Source: Hortaea werneckii (taxonomy: Eukaryota > Ascomycota > Dothideomycetes > Mycosphaerellales > Teratosphaeriaceae). From it: a stretch of 64,000 nucleotides of DNA. The stretch is taken from positions 496,001 through 560,000 of the forward strand of contig JBAOKB010000182.1 of assembly GCA_037044905.1 (NCBI GenBank), given 5' to 3'. Position numbers and translations under genes: made by a program. Of this stretch, positions 1 through 12,149 are shown one piece after another (the stretch's first letter is position 1; each line of letters begins with the position of its first letter). Below the pieces are notes generated by a model. The model made no database searches and was not told where the DNA came from. It saw only the letters and a list, made by a program, of their open reading frames with translations.

Positions 1-1009
1 CCCCGTCTTCGCGCTCGGCATCAGACCCCTGGGCCCCAGGATCCTCGCGACGCCGCTCTTCTGCAGCTTGGTCAGGCTGTCCTGGTGGCAGATACACCGG
101 TCGAAATCTATCCGGCCCTCCTTGACGGCGTCGAAGACGTTCTCCTCGCCGACGAGACTGGCGCCCTCGGCCTGCGCCGCTCGTGCCGCTTGGCTGTCGG
201 GTGGTGCGATGACGCAGATTCGGAGGTCGGTTTTCACGGGGTGCGGCAGCCGTAGCCGGTTCCGCACTACGGGTCCGTTCTTGAGCGTGCGCAGTCGGAG
301 GTGCACTTCGTATTTGCTTGCTGCGGGACTGCGGCCTACTTCGGCTGCGCGGAGGTAGCTGTGGGGAGGAAGAGGAGTGTCAGTTTCGTGTTGGATGTAG
401 ATTTTCTCAATTCCCTTTATTTCTTCTTCCTTTTTTTTAAGAACTTCCAGGCCAACATCGTAAACCAATCTGTGAATTGTGTGGCTGGGGTCGAAATTAT
501 GGTAGAACATACCGCATCGCATCTACAAGACTAAATTGAATCGCTTCTCTCAAGTCCGGCTGCGCGAAATGTTGAACGTGTTTTCTTCTTTTTCTGGGAA
601 GCCGGCTGGTCCTTTCGCTTATATTTTTGAGGGCATTCTGAGAGGTCTGGGCGAAGCGGAGTTGTTGGAAGGGTGAAGAAGTCACGGCGGGAGCGGAACG
701 ATTGGAAGAGGGAGGTGGTGGATGTTCGGCCCACCGCGGAGAGGCAAGAGGGACAGTAGCGGGCAGGGGCTGCCATATTGGAGAGGGCGGGGGCGATCTG
801 TGAGGATCAGGCAACAGTTGTCGTCGTCGTCGTCGTCGTCTGCAAGTCGCAGCGTGAGATGGTTGGAGATGGCGGAGGTTCGGGAGATGGCTGACCGCCT
901 CAGGCATCACAACTTGAGCGGGCATCCCCGGAATGGTCCACGGATCTGTCTTTCGAATCATATGCCGGGAGCATTTCATAGGTTTGGATACTTCGTCTCG
1001 CCACATCAT
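1..1009 (-). CDS. MRPL1: Mitochondrial large-subunit ribosomal protein uL1m, 3' end cut by the window
   Basis: Mitoribosomal protein that binds 23S-like rRNA at the L1 stalk. Exon 1 (513-1009) ends in the frame ...FSLVDAM. A 154-nt intron (359-512, donor GTATGT, acceptor CCACAG) splits an Arg codon. Exon 2 (1-358) continues YLRAAEVGRSPAASKYEV and then NGPVVRNRLRLPHPVKTD. The L1 signature ILGPRGLMPSAKTG sits at the window edge, so the protein continues beyond position 1. The N-terminus is Arg-rich (a CGT repeat at about 821-842 read in reverse gives seven Arg), as expected for a mitochondrial presequence. The start is uncertain: in-frame Met codons lie at 1009, 925 and 907, and the later ones give a more typical presequence. 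The identification is firm; the start is not. Confidence 0.88.
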
Positions 1010-1072
1010 AATCGTAAAGTTACTGTGTCTGACGCTATCTATTGAAAGCTCGTAGTCGTTTATTGCAATCCA

Positions 1073-3270
1073 TCACAATTTGCTCTTGGGTTGATCAACG
1101 TTCTCGACGTTGGCGAACTGATAATAGTAGTTCAAACAATCCTTGTTCGCCAATGTATCAGACGGCTTGATCGTCTTCCCAGAGACACGATCTGCTTGAC
1201 AGGAAGCTCCACCTTCTTTAGGTTAATGGTCGTCTGGAAAGAAGAAATAAGATCAGCCCAATTTTCACCAAAGCAATTCAACCAAACAGCACCACTTACA
1301 GGAATCTCAGGAGTCTCGAAGACATATTTAGGAACACACCTCCGTCCGACATCCTTGGCAATAGCATCTTTGACCCTCCGCACTAGATCTTGCGTGAACT
1401 TCTGCCCTGGCTTTATCAGCAAGAAGAGCATAACGCTCTCATCCATATCCTGAGGTCTACGCTGCCCCACGCAGATACTATCCTGGATCTCTTCGCCAAA
1501 CAGGCTGTCCAACACGTTGTAAATCTCAGCACTTCCAAATCGCACACCGCTGGGATTCAGAACGCCATCGGCACGTCCGTGGAGGTAGATCTGCGAGTTC
1601 TGGGGGTGGATGGAGATGAAATCACCGTGCGTCCAGACATTGTCGAACCGACCAAAGTAGGCGTTGAAGTACTTCTCGCCCGTCTCGTCGCCCCAGAACA
1701 TGACGGGCATGGTGGGGAAAGGCCTTGTGCAGACTAACTCTCCGGCCTCACCGAAGGGCGCAGGTCTGCCTTTGATGCCCTTGCCTCCTTCGATCTCTTG
1801 ATCGTAGACCTCGACTTTCATTCCGAGACCGGCCGTCATGGTACCACCGCAGTATAGGGGTTTCATGACAGTGTCCATTGTTAGGCAGGCAGCCAAGTCA
1901 GTCCCTCCAGAAATGTTGCCGAGCTGGACATGTGAGGGGAAGCCTTGATCGTAGAACCACTCAAATTGCGCCTCTGATAGCACCATACCTGTGCTGCTCA
2001 CTCGACGCAGATGGCTGAGATCAGTGACTTCGCGCGGTAGGACCGGGGGCTTCGCGGTGGCAAGAGTCTGCATATATCTCGGCGAAATCCCTAGGTCGGT
2101 GACCTTCTGTTCGCCAACCAGCTTCACGAAGGTCTTCAGGTCTGGCTGGAAGGGCGAGCCATCGTAGAGCAGACATCGCGATCCGAGCGTCATGCTCATG
2201 CAGCTGGATAGGTACATGATCCAGCCTGTGGTCGTATACTGCAGGGTACAGGAATCTTCTGGATCATGAGCGAGCGCATCGCGGTGAAGGATGCCTTCTT
2301 TGCGATTATTCAGCAAAATGCCGCCAGCAGAGTGGACGATGCATTTGGGCATGCCCGTCGTCCCTGAGGAATAGACGATGATAAAAGGGTCCCGGAAATC
2401 GATGCGTTCGAAGCGGAGCGTCTTATCCCCCTGTGCCGACCGCAAGAAGACCCCCAGCGTCTCACACTTTGGAACAGTGGACACATCCTCCGGCTTCTGT
2501 TGCCACCTGGGCATACTGACAAGCCCCTGCAACTCCTCAATATCCCGAAGACCGGCTTCAATCTCCACCATCTTCGGCCGCAGATCAATCGTCTTCCCAT
2601 TATACACCGCCCAGTCGTCAACAAACACAAACTTCGGCCGGATCTGACGCAACCTATCCAGCACCCCGCGCGTTCCCATATCGGTCGAAGAGCTGGAGAA
2701 GATCCCGCCGAGCGCCGTCACCGCATAAAACACCGTCAACGTGTCCACGGAATTCGACGCCACCACCGCCACCCGATCCCCCTTCCGCACCCCATGCGCC
2801 CGCATCGCATTACTCAACATCCCCACCCGCTCCCGGATCTCCCGCCACGTGAAATCCCGTACCTCCGTACACCCCTCCCGCACCTCCGTACACGCCACCG
2901 CCGCATCCCGCTTCCGCTCCGTCGTCGCCCGGCTCGCGTCCTGCGCATCCGGCCAGAAAAGCACGTTCTCGGCGAAATTCACCTTCACGCCTTCGAACCA
3001 GGTCCGGCACCGAGTCCATGCGTGCCGTCTCGTCCACCACTTGCCGGTATGTCCCGGAGTGGATTAGGGGATACTGTTGGAAGACTTCTTCCCAGAATTC
3101 AGAGATGTGGTCGACGGACCATTGGTGCAGATCCTGCCAGTTTTGCATCTTGCGCTGGCGTTTGCGGTTCGCTTCCAGCATGAACTTGTGTGCCAGGGTG
3201 GCTTGGGGTCCTGGGGCGCCCAGAGCTTGCGCATTTGTTGTTGTTGGTGGTGCTGTTGGGTTTCTGCCAT
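1073..3270 (-). CDS. Acetoacetyl-CoA synthetase (ANL superfamily), with three apparent frameshifts
   Basis: Activates acetoacetate to acetoacetyl-CoA through an acyl-adenylate in the cytosol, feeding ketone-body carbon into sterol and lipid synthesis. The longest open piece (1132-2988) has the adenylation P-loop YSSGTTGMPKCIVH, then NISGGTDLAACL and the C-terminal hinge GRADGVLNPSGVRFGSAEIYN. The N-terminal family block (QDLHQWSVDHISEFWEEVF, VVDETARMDSVPD) lies in other frames up to an ATG at 3270. Joining needs about one base gained near 3183 and one lost near 3003. A 66-nt intron (1234-1299) joins EIP to TTINLKKVELPVKQIVS. A further 2-nt excess near 1178 (a TCTCT run) throws the conserved tail (SGKTIKPSDTLAN, then a stop at 1073) out of frame. 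The corrected length of about 710 aa suits the family. Sequence error or decay; see findings. Confidence 0.88.
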
Positions 3271-3934
3271 GGTTGCGATAAGCCTTGTAAGGTTGTGATT
3301 CCTATGTTCTTATAATGAAAAGGTGTGATTGTAACATCCGAAACTTGTGTTCGTTTTATACAAGCTCAGAGACAGTGGTTCCTTCAAGGGTAGTGTGGAG
3401 GTTTTGATCGATCGATAGAATAGAGTTTTCTATTCTTCTTACCTTTTTACCATTAAGCAGTTAAATGCTCCAAGTCGTGATCCACCAGACGTGCGGAGGG
3501 CATGTTGCATCTACCGAGGTCAATTGTGCACGGGCCACCCGTGCCTTTCAGCGCCTATGAGCTCCTGCTTGTACACCTTCCCTTCTTTCATCTTTCCCTG
3601 CCATGGAGCGTGGCCGGTGAATGTCGTCAGTAATTCTTGAACGCTGGTCATTCAGAGTGCAAGGCCGGAATTACCACCAGGTGTCGCCTCAAGGTAGCGC
3701 CAACACTGGCTTCTCTCGTGTGCCCCTCTCCTGGTCTAGCTATCTTCCAACACCGTCGTCGCCTCTAACGACAAGTCATGCACTTTCATGATCACATTTG
3801 GGCTCTCCATTCCCCAGCGTTGTTTCGGAGGCTCGCCATTGCGAGCTAGTGTTCGTACTTTGTCGGCAATTTCCAAGGCCTGACGTATACTTCGTATTCT
3901 GCTTCGCTGCTAATGATGCTTGACGCTGCATTCC
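3271..3934. other. Intergenic, no gene seen
   Basis: Spacer of about 660 nt between the 5' end of the acetoacetyl-CoA synthetase gene and the 3' end of the CID-RGG gene, both on the minus strand. I found no convincing ORF, tRNA or repeat. It should hold the promoter and 5' UTR of the synthetase. Confidence 0.5.
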
Positions 3935-5408
3935 CTAATTGCTGCGCCCATCGCGAACGCCTGAGCCAATGTACTCGCCGCCGCCACGCCATTCGCCGAA
4001 GCCACCGCGGGGATGGGTCATTGCGTTGCCTCTGTCGTTTTGGCTAAAGTTTGGAGGACCGCCGCGACCGTGATAAGGTGCCCCTCCTCGTCCAAAACCG
4101 CCGCCTCTCCCGCCTCTCCCGCCCCGGTTGAAATTGTCACCCCTTCCACGGCCGCGTCCAGGGCCGCGAGTGTCATCTTGGTCATCGAAACGCTGGTCTC
4201 GCGGGTCATTATACCAATCGTTGCGGCCGTATCTGCCTCTGCCCATAGCCGGATGACTTGGAGGGTTGGGACGAGGCTTTAGGATGTCAGCGTATCCGAT
4301 CGCCTTTCTTTGCAACTCCCTGGCAAGGCGCTTGCGCTTATCGATGCGGTCCAGTGACCAACCCCAGTAGTTGCGCGTGGGCCGCTCAGAGTCTTTCCAG
4401 ATGATGTTGCCTAGGGATCGATATCCTGTACGTCTTCTGCCTTGGTCTGTTTTTCGAAAGCGCAAAGCATCGTTTGATGAAGCTTTTTGGCTTCTGACTT
4501 AAGCCTGGATCGGTCTGCTGCAATACCGTGTTAGCTGCAACTGCATGGCATGTGATGGTAGGAAGAGCGTAGCATACCCCCATCGTCAATCTTCAATGGA
4601 AATCCACCAGGCGGCAGTGCGTATGATTTCATAGGGTAGCCTCTCGTGCGCTTTAGTAACAAAGCATTTGCAGCAGGCAGTTCGTGCCAAGGGGCGTTTG
4701 GCAATCCCTTGATGTGATGATGCATGGGAGGGTTCGATCTAGCTTCCGCCATTTCACGCTCCAGACTTTGACAGATTTCCGCTTCGTTCTTGCCAAGGGT
4801 GGCGACAATCTGATGCCATGTCTGGTGTAAGACATGACCTCGGCTTCCAGGATCAAGTCGTAGTATTTGTCGATCTCGTCCAGATCAGCGAATCTGCTTT
4901 GTCGCCACTCTTCAAGATGGGCCATCAGAAAAGGGCGGGAATCACCGATCGTAGTCGGGTCTCCCGCAGCAGCGAGTTGTAGAATCATTGGCAAGAACCT
5001 TTTGAAGAGGTCGCCGGTCGCTTTCAAAACGTCTGTCCACATGTAAATCACGTCTTCGAGGATGACCAGCATGTTGAATCTCCTCATTGGGTCGTGTTGA
5101 AAGCTTGCGCTGATTGTGAACCAGAGCGAGCCTATGGCCGCCGCGCACATCAGACTTCTGGCGGGGGCTAGCATTTCTTGCATCTGTGTAGCAACTCGCT
5201 GGAATCCAACAAAGTAAGTCATGGTCTTGTGGGCAAATTAAGAAAGCGACGATGGAAGAACACAAACCTGACGATGCTGTCGTTGGCCGCTACTCGATGC
5301 AAGCAGCAGGCTTTTGCAGAAGTCAGTGGCTTGGAGACGCTCCGCTCCATGGTCCACGACGCTGTCTGTGAAGCGTTTGCACGCCTCAAGGACTGCTGCC
5401 TCTGCCAT
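3935..5408 (-). CDS. CID-like domain protein with C-terminal RGG region, two apparent frameshifts
   Basis: Probable nuclear RNA-processing factor. Three exons: 5268-5408, 4578-5225 and 3935-4517, with introns 5226-5267 and 4518-4577. The start is MAEAAVLEACKRFTDSVVDH; the first splice joins HRQ to TMTYFVGFQRVA with phase 0. Residues about 1-170 look like a helical CTD-interacting domain (RRFNMLVILEDVIYMW, FLPMILQLAAAGDP). The tail after about 330 is rich in RGG and GRG repeats (GRGRGRGDNFNRGGRGGRGG), typical of RNA binding. One base appears missing near 4814 (RHG to QIVATLGKNEAE) and one near 4412, where a short C run would restore DIDPLGNIIWKDSERPTRN. With both corrected the protein is 457 aa and all three phases agree. 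The CID assignment rests on pattern alone. The gene is divergent from HID1. Confidence 0.6.
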
Positions 5409-6162
5409 CCTGTGGCTGGTCGTGACCCGATATCGAAGTCGAAAGACGGGAGTGCAGCAGGGAAGGGAGCAGAGCTGCAGTCGGGTCCGGATAGAGCGGA
5501 TTTGCCTAAGGCTGCGGTTTTGTGATCACGTGTCGGGGCGGCGACCTGGATATCCTGTCTAGAAACCCAGTGTCAATTTGCCATTCTCGACTGAAAGAAC
5601 GTAGATGACATTGGTGTCGATTATATCGACTTATGAGCAGGAGAACTTTTGCACAGCTGAGCCATGTAACTCAATCACTTGTTTGCGGTGGTGTTGATTT
5701 CACTCCCGTCGCGTGCAAAGTTCCGGCAACATCTCCTAGCCAGGAACAGCGGCCCCTGCAGGCTCCATCCGGGCCTCTGCCGCACGCCACGCTGGTGCCC
5801 CAAAGACGGCATTGCGTCAGTTGCCGGCGCATCCATGCATGTTCACAGAGCGATGATGTTGTGGTGCCTCACGCATGAATTTAGGACGAGATATAGGACA
5901 TAGTTGCTGAGGATAATCTGCTGGACGTCCAGCAATCTTTCCACCGGTCATCACGACCGACGAGCTGGCCTCTTCTCCTTTGGGCCGGATGCATATTGAT
6001 GTGCGAGGACGGTACGCATGCGAATACAGCAGCAGCAATCACTCGCCAACACTTCTGAGGTAGCGACTGCTTTGCGCCGCCCATGAGAAGTGACAACCAT
6101 TCTTTACCTCCGGCAGCCCTTCCTCATCCGTTCGAGGAAGCGCGACAGCGCAGACCCTCATC
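5409..6162. promoter_or_regulatory. Divergent intergenic region between the CID-RGG gene and HID1
   Basis: About 750 nt separate the two divergent start codons (5408 minus, 6163 plus), so both promoters should lie here. Several short ORFs overlap on both strands, but none has coding character. I found no repeat or RNA gene. Confidence 0.4.
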
Positions 6163-9100
6163 ATGGGCGCTTCGGAGAGCAAGCTAACCTTCAAAGAGGA
6201 CGTCTTCCGCCTTGCCCGGGAGGACAACATCGACCCAGCGGATAGATGGTGGTGCCAGTTCTACCAACTGCCCGAGACTGCCGAAGACGTCTTTGCCTTG
6301 TGGTCTCCCAATGACGTTCGTAACCTGACAATCAACCATGCCGCCGACAGACCGCCGCCGGGCACACAGATCGCCCCCAAAAAGAATCTGGAAACACTCA
6401 TGTACACTTGTATTGGCCGTCTACATGCCCTACAGACGCGGAGATGCTACTCCGATCCGCATCAGCCTATTGCACCCGAAGTGTTAAATTGTGTACGCAT
6501 ACTCACAAGGCTGCTGCCTTATATCTACGAGGCAGAGCACTTGCAAGATTGGGAGGACACCTTCTTCTGGAAGCCAAGAAAGCATACTCAAGTGTGGGAT
6601 CGAAAGCGCGAGCGAATGGGTCCGTACTTCGACGGGCTTACCAACAAGAAATATAGCGTGGGCAGTGAAAAGGAGGATTCCGTGCCTGATGCAGATGCGG
6701 GTGGCAACGGTGGACCAGAAGATCCTGCAGTAAAGGTTATCGGTCCGCCGCTTGGAGAGCAGTTGATAGACATACTCATGGGTTACATGTTCTTCCCTGG
6801 CTTTACATTACCGAAGAGGGTGAATGCCGAGGGCTTGCCAGAGCTCAAAATCCATTACAACATTTGGAATTCGGGGATAGGGTGTCGGCAGAGTGCGGGC
6901 ATGACGAAGGAGAATGAGCGCAATGCGGTTGAAGTCATGCGGCTTTTGGTGTCGCTCTGCAGCAAGCAGCTGTATATGTCGGCGCATGTTGTCGCAGACA
7001 CGGATGCTAGGCCGCTTTCATATCTTACAACATACCCGGAGAAGCAGGTAGTGCTAAGCGTCCTGTGCTCGCTCATGAATACAGTATGTACTTCACAAGG
7101 AACGGCAGTGGAGATTCTTGTCACGATCAATAGCTAACATCATCAGGTCCTCAAATACAACCCAGCAACATGGCGAGTACCAATAGACTTCAGCATCGAC
7201 GGCGATCCAAAAGCGAAGCTCGTCAACCTATCCCTGCAGTTCCTGCTGCTACTAATCCTATACCCGGACACAGCAGAAGACTCAAACCAGTTCCGCCGGT
7301 CTCTCAGCCGTCTCCATCGCGTCGAAGACTTTCAATTCATCCAGCAAGGTCTCACCACGGTCCTCACACAACCCGTCTCCGGCCTCCCCTCTTACCTACC
7401 AGGTAGGCAAGTCCCCTGGGCGCCGGAAACCCTCGTCTTCTTCTGGGAGCTGTTGCAGGTCAACAAGCGCTTCCGGGCTTTCATCATCGAGACGGACCGG
7501 GCCCATGACTTCGTCGTGCTCGTGCTCTATTATGCCATGAGCGCCAAGGATGAGCCCACCAAGCAAGGCATCGTGCGCATGTGTGTCCTCATCCTCCAGA
7601 CCATGAGCGTGGAGCCGCACTTTGGCGATAGGCTCAATAAGGCCTTTGTTGGTCAGGAAACCTTGCCTAGTGTTCTCCGGATTCAGAACTTTCATGGGAG
7701 CTACGCCGACTTCCTTATCACAGTAAGTCTCTTCGCCCCTTCGCCGCTTGTGGTGGACTTGCAGGGCCTGCTGGACTAGTTTTATGGACAATTTGCTAAC
7801 TCGACACAGTCAGTTCACAGCCTCATGACGACCACTGGCGGCCGTCTTGAGTCCATCTACCCAGCACTACTGGCGATCATCGGGAACGTCGCACCGTATT
7901 GCAAGAACTTACAGCGTGCTACCTCCTCCAAGCTACTGGATCTGTTCGTCCAGATGTCTAGTCCGAAGTTCCTGCTGGAGAAGGAGACGAATCATACTAT
8001 GCTTCAGCTCTTGTTGCAGGCGATGAATGCTATACTGGAGCACCAGTTTGAAGGTATGTCTCGTGATCTCAGATGGGCCTTCCGAAACGCGACATGGACT
8101 TTTTGTTGGGATGCGTAGCCAACGAGCCACACTTGTCCATCTTCCTCTGTCGGAGCAGGCTTGAGTGACCGTGTTCCTATTCTTCCTTCATACTCATCTC
8201 TCAGGACGCGATGGAGACTATTCCGTACCTTTGCTGACTTTTCTCGTCACTTAGCAAACCCACGTTTTGTCGAGGTCATTGTACGTAGCCAAAAACGCTT
8301 CGAGGCTCTACGTGACTTCACAGTCGAAGGAGCCCTTGCAGAGCTTGATCGACAGACGCAGGAGCGTAAAGACCGGGGCGTGGCCGACGTGCAGCCTACA
8401 GGTGTGCGCAGTCCTGCTCGTCACGGTTCCATCGATGGCATACGGAGCCCAACATCTGCTCGGTCGTCGACCCAGCTTGAACATGTGCCTGAACATGGGC
8501 GGTTCGCTATCGGAGATGATGATGATGACGATAACGATGATGATCACGAAGACGATGACGAGATGAGAAGAAGCAGTACAAGCCTCTCTGCAGTTCGAAG
8601 CTCGTCCGCTTCACTTGTAGAAGACGCTATGCCTATGCAGTCACGGAGCATGAGCGAGAAGGCGCGTGGAAAGCAGCCTGTCGGGCAAGGCAGCTTCTCA
8701 CGTTCAACATCACGCAATACCTCCACCGCGAGTCTGCCTGCTTTGAATACACTACAAGCAAACTCAGCAGCGCCGAACCTGCCTCTAATGCAGCTCAGAC
8801 CAACGCAGGAGTGGGTGAGTTATAAACCTACATCCCAGTCTCGCGCTCAGGTGCTCTGAATACTAACCTGACTGCTACCAGCTCGAGACATGGCTACCCT
8901 ACCTCAACCTCCACCCGATCCTCACAGTCCTCGAAGACGTCTCAGCCTCAGACACAACTGCAGTGCCAACTCCAACCGCCGAGTTCACCAGCCGACTCAC
9001 AAACGAAGAAGCCAGCGCACCATCCGGTAAGTCCCCACCCCTTCCACCCTTTCCCAATCAACCCTCCCCATGCCCATTTCAAAGCCCCTACTGACCCCAT

Positions 9101-9410
9101 CTTCTCAGCTCAAGCATTCCAATGGACCTCCCTCTCCCTCGGCTGGTACATCAGTCTCCTGTGGGGCCTCGTGTACGCCAGCGACGCCAACAGCAACAAA
9201 GGCATCAACGGCATCTGGACTGGCACCAATATCAAACTCTTCAGCATCGTCGCTTCGGCCCATGGCACCGTGAGTTTGAGTTCGCCTAAGGGCGCCGTGG
9301 ACGCTGTTGGCGATTCGATCGCCAGAAGGATTAGCTCGTTCAGTTTTAAGGGAGCGGCCGCGGCGGCGGGATCGCAGCAGGCTTCGCCTGTTGGTGGGAG
9401 GGATGCTTAG
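6163..9410 (+). CDS. HID1: HID1-family trafficking protein (HID1 / S. pombe Ftp105-like)
   Basis: Peripheral Golgi-associated protein of the HID1 family, involved in trans-Golgi and secretory sorting. Six exons: 6163-7083, 7147-7722, 7810-8053, 8255-8814, 8882-9026 and 9109-9410. All junctions are GT-AG and the sum is an uninterrupted 915-aa frame. The N-terminus MGASESKLTFK carries a Gly2 and Ser/Lys context that fits N-myristoylation, as known for HID1. Family blocks include WRVPIDFSIDGDPKAKLVNL, RAHDFVVLVLYYAM, the exon-3 block SLMTTTGGRLESIYPALL, and the C-terminal FQWTSLSLGWYISLLWGLVYA. An acidic Asp run (about residues 667-682, nt 8515-8560) lies in a Ser-rich linker in exon 4. No frameshift is seen, unlike many neighbours. 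Confidence 0.93.
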
Positions 9411-10365
9411 GTGGAGGTGGGGTTGGAGGGTGGTAGATAGGTGGTATGGAGATCTTTTTCATAGGCTGGGCTTCTTTTCTTTTCCCTCTTTTTTCACATT
9501 TTTTATTTTATTTTTTCGATGCGTGTGCGTATTCAATGTCATGGTTCTGGTGCTTTGCCGTGCTCCAGTGTATGTTGTAGGCGAGGGATGGCACGCTCAC
9601 GCAAACCCAGGTGAAGATTCGAGCTTGATGGAGACGCACTTGTACTGATAAACTCGTTCGTATTTACAGTGCTTCGACCCCTTGAAATGTTCATGAATTT
9701 ACTTTTCGGTCGGGGACACAACAAAACAGGGATATTCCATTGTCATGTGCTTTCCTCTTTGCTGTCTCCTGTCCGCATATATGTATGATAGGTACCGTAG
9801 GCCGATACAGCACAGGATAACCCTTGCCAACCCCTTCCATTGCATGCACGCTTGTCATACACGGCGCCTTCGATTGATGATATAGAGCGCGGGAGAACTT
9901 TGCCTCATGTCTTGATTCGGAGTTATATGTATGCCTGTAGGTAGCCGTCTGTCCTGTGGGCTGTATTTGACTGCTTGTTGTCTATCCATCGACACGGACC
10001 TTGCGAGTAGCACATCCAAAAAAGAGCCGCGCCAAAGGAATTGGTGTTCAATTATTACACCCTCTGTTCAAAAGGTGTTGCAGCCCAGCAGAGAAATATT
10101 GTTCAATTGATATCTGATGCCCTGTCCGCATTTTCCCAACTTCTTCTCCTGTAGTAGGTACCGTATGCAGTTTCACATAAAGAAGCCTAGCCTGGATGCC
10201 GAAGCAGCCATCGAGTGTGATTACCTTATATAAGGAGAGGTTCAGTCTTAAGACCCAATTGTCTACCATGTCTCCTTTTGCTTCTGGGAACGCAGTGAGA
10301 TGTAGCCTGGACTGCTGCCATACGGCTTTGTGACGAGGTGGCAAGATTAGTTCTCTGGTGTTGTG
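9411..10365. other. Intergenic region 3' of HID1
   Basis: About 950 nt downstream of HID1. The first part is T-rich and should be the HID1 3' UTR (T runs at about 9478-9520). The rest holds only short ORFs without coding character. No repeat or RNA gene recognised. Confidence 0.4.
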
Positions 10366-11135
10366 TTATTCTACATCCACAGCAGAACCAGGCTCGTGGA
10401 TATTGAAAATTGTGTTCTGCACGTAGAGCTTACCTCCAGGATTGTGCATATCCTTCCCGTAGGTGCGCGACCTGGATGCAACCTGCTTGTGCTCCTGGGT
10501 GCAGAACCTATACAGCGGGATGTTCTTTGCCAGCAAGCCAGTCTGAGGCTTGTCGCTGTCGAAATTCTCAAGCCAGAATGTCCGATAAGGATGCCCATGG
10601 TATTCGGTACGCTTGATTCACTCACGGAAATGCTCAATATGACCAGGCCCTCCCATCATGTCCACTTCGGTAATGGACTCAAACTTGCCACCGTTCGGGA
10701 AGTAGTGGTTGACAAAGCCATACAAGATGAAATTTGCGTCCTCTGGAGCTCGGAACAGGCTGATTCTGTGCTGGATTCATCTTTTTGGCTTTCTGGGTTA
10801 AGGCGGGTGTACCTTTGGCGTCCCAATTTTTTTTTGTTGCGGCGGCTTGACCACCATTGCAGGGAGTTGCAGTATTGTGGGCATTCAGTACAGCCTGCCA
10901 CACATCTGTGAGTAGGTTGTCGTCATGGAAACGCCCTCGTGGAACTGAAGCGGCGGCTTCCACACCACCGGCCAGTTTCCTGCGTAGTGCTTTGCCCGAA
11001 GCATCTAAGATATCGAAATGCAGCCACTTGTCGATAAGATAAAGCTTGGAATGTTTCTTCACATGATGTTGCCCTTGAAGTCATCTCAGCTTTATACTTG
11101 CTCACGTCTGGATGGGTAGTGGACGTCGGTGTCAC
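10366..11135 (-). pseudogene. Unrecognised protein-coding gene, broken across several frames
   Basis: The minus strand reads as one protein whose frame keeps switching. It runs from ATG at 11135 (MTPTSTTHPDVSKYKAEM), through a segment with DKWLHFDILDASGKALRRKL and PRGRFHDDNLLTDVWQAV, then another frame with YGFVNHYFPNGGKFES and EVDMMGGPGHIEHFRE. After a TGA comes HGHPYRTFWLENFDSDKP and GKDMHNPGGKLYVQNTIFN, ending at a stop at 10366-10368. Each segment looks like real coding sequence, but I do not recognise the family. At least three breaks are needed. A T9 run at 10827-10835 lies inside the first segment and could be an indel site. It may be a decayed gene or an indel-damaged good one; some breaks could be unrecognised introns. 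Confidence 0.4.
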
Positions 11136-12060
11136 AACGGTGTTGTCTAGGACCGAGAAAGCGGATCAGTTACAAGTTGTGTGTTGACCCGTTCAGCCTT
11201 GTAGGGAGCAGTTGTGTGTTGATGAATCGATTGGCTCAGTCTCTCCAATTTCCAATCTGATCGACACAAGAGCTATCATCAAGGCTTTGAGTAGCAGCTC
11301 TGTCTTATTGTAGATCCTAAACCCATGTTGCTGGAAGCTTTGCTTCCAGTCGTATAAGTATTGCTACCCTGCGATGTAAAGCTTTCTTTCTCTTCACCCA
11401 CTTTGAGTACCAATAGAACGGCATAGCCTTTCAGGCCGACACCTTTACAAGTCTGCGCCCAAAGTTTGCAATTGCGATTCAGGTAGAACAGACCTGACCA
11501 TCAAAACAACGAGGGAGAAATTAAGAAATTTGTCGGATTTGTTTTGACTGTGGCGAACGCTTTTGGTGAGGCCTGGACTACGCCAAAAGTACAGGTGATT
11601 CCACAGGCATGGAGTGATTTCATTCGATACTAGAAAGTCAAATGGGTGTCATCTGTATACGTGTTACGGCAAATATGCCGCCGGAGGGAGCCAGAATCCT
11701 TACTTCCACCCCTGACCTAAATTTTGAAAAAAAAACGATTGATTCCAAACGATCAGGCATCAACTAGGAATCACCATTCGTGTCATTGTTGAGCCCAACA
11801 TATATCCTCTTTCCCATTTAGTTTCAAGTCTGTAATTTTGGTTCCTTGTTTAGAGTCCTTCCATCTCCTCGCATCTTCCCTCGTCTTCTGATCTGAAGTC
11901 GTTGAGAAACGCCTTTAAGATCAAAAGACAAGTCATTGCTCAGTTGTTCATGGGACCATGGTTCAGATATCATTAGCTTGTATATACGTTACGATGTGGG
12001 CTTTTGTCATCCAATCACAGCCATTCCAGTTTGAAAAACTGGTTTCAACCCCTTCAAATC
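11136..12060. other. Intergenic, AT-richer, no gene seen
   Basis: About 925 nt upstream of the tRNA gene. No sustained ORF, repeat or RNA gene recognised; an A8 run lies near 11727. Nothing else can be supported. Confidence 0.35.
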
Positions 12061-12149
12061 GGTTCAATGGTCTAGTGGTATGATTCCTGCTTTGGGTTCT
12101 TCATTATCTAATCTGCAGGAGGCCCCGGGTTCAAATCCCGGTTGAACCC
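12061..12149 (+). tRNA. tRNA-Pro(UGG) with a 17-nt intron
   Basis: Acceptor strand GGTTCAA (12061-12067) pairs with TTGAACC (12142-12148). The A-box region is TGGTCTAGTGGTATGA. The anticodon stem CCTGC/GCAGG encloses the loop TTTGGGT with anticodon TGG. A 17-nt intron (about 12098-12114) sits one base 3' of the anticodon, the canonical position. The T arm CCGGG-TTCAAAT-CCCGG supplies the B box. Removing the intron leaves a standard 72-nt tRNA. No CCA is encoded, as usual in eukaryotes. Confidence 0.95.

Noticed and set aside
2500..3183. 227-codon plus-strand ORF rich in Arg, Pro and His
   Set aside because: It is the antisense shadow of the GC-rich acetoacetyl-CoA synthetase gene.
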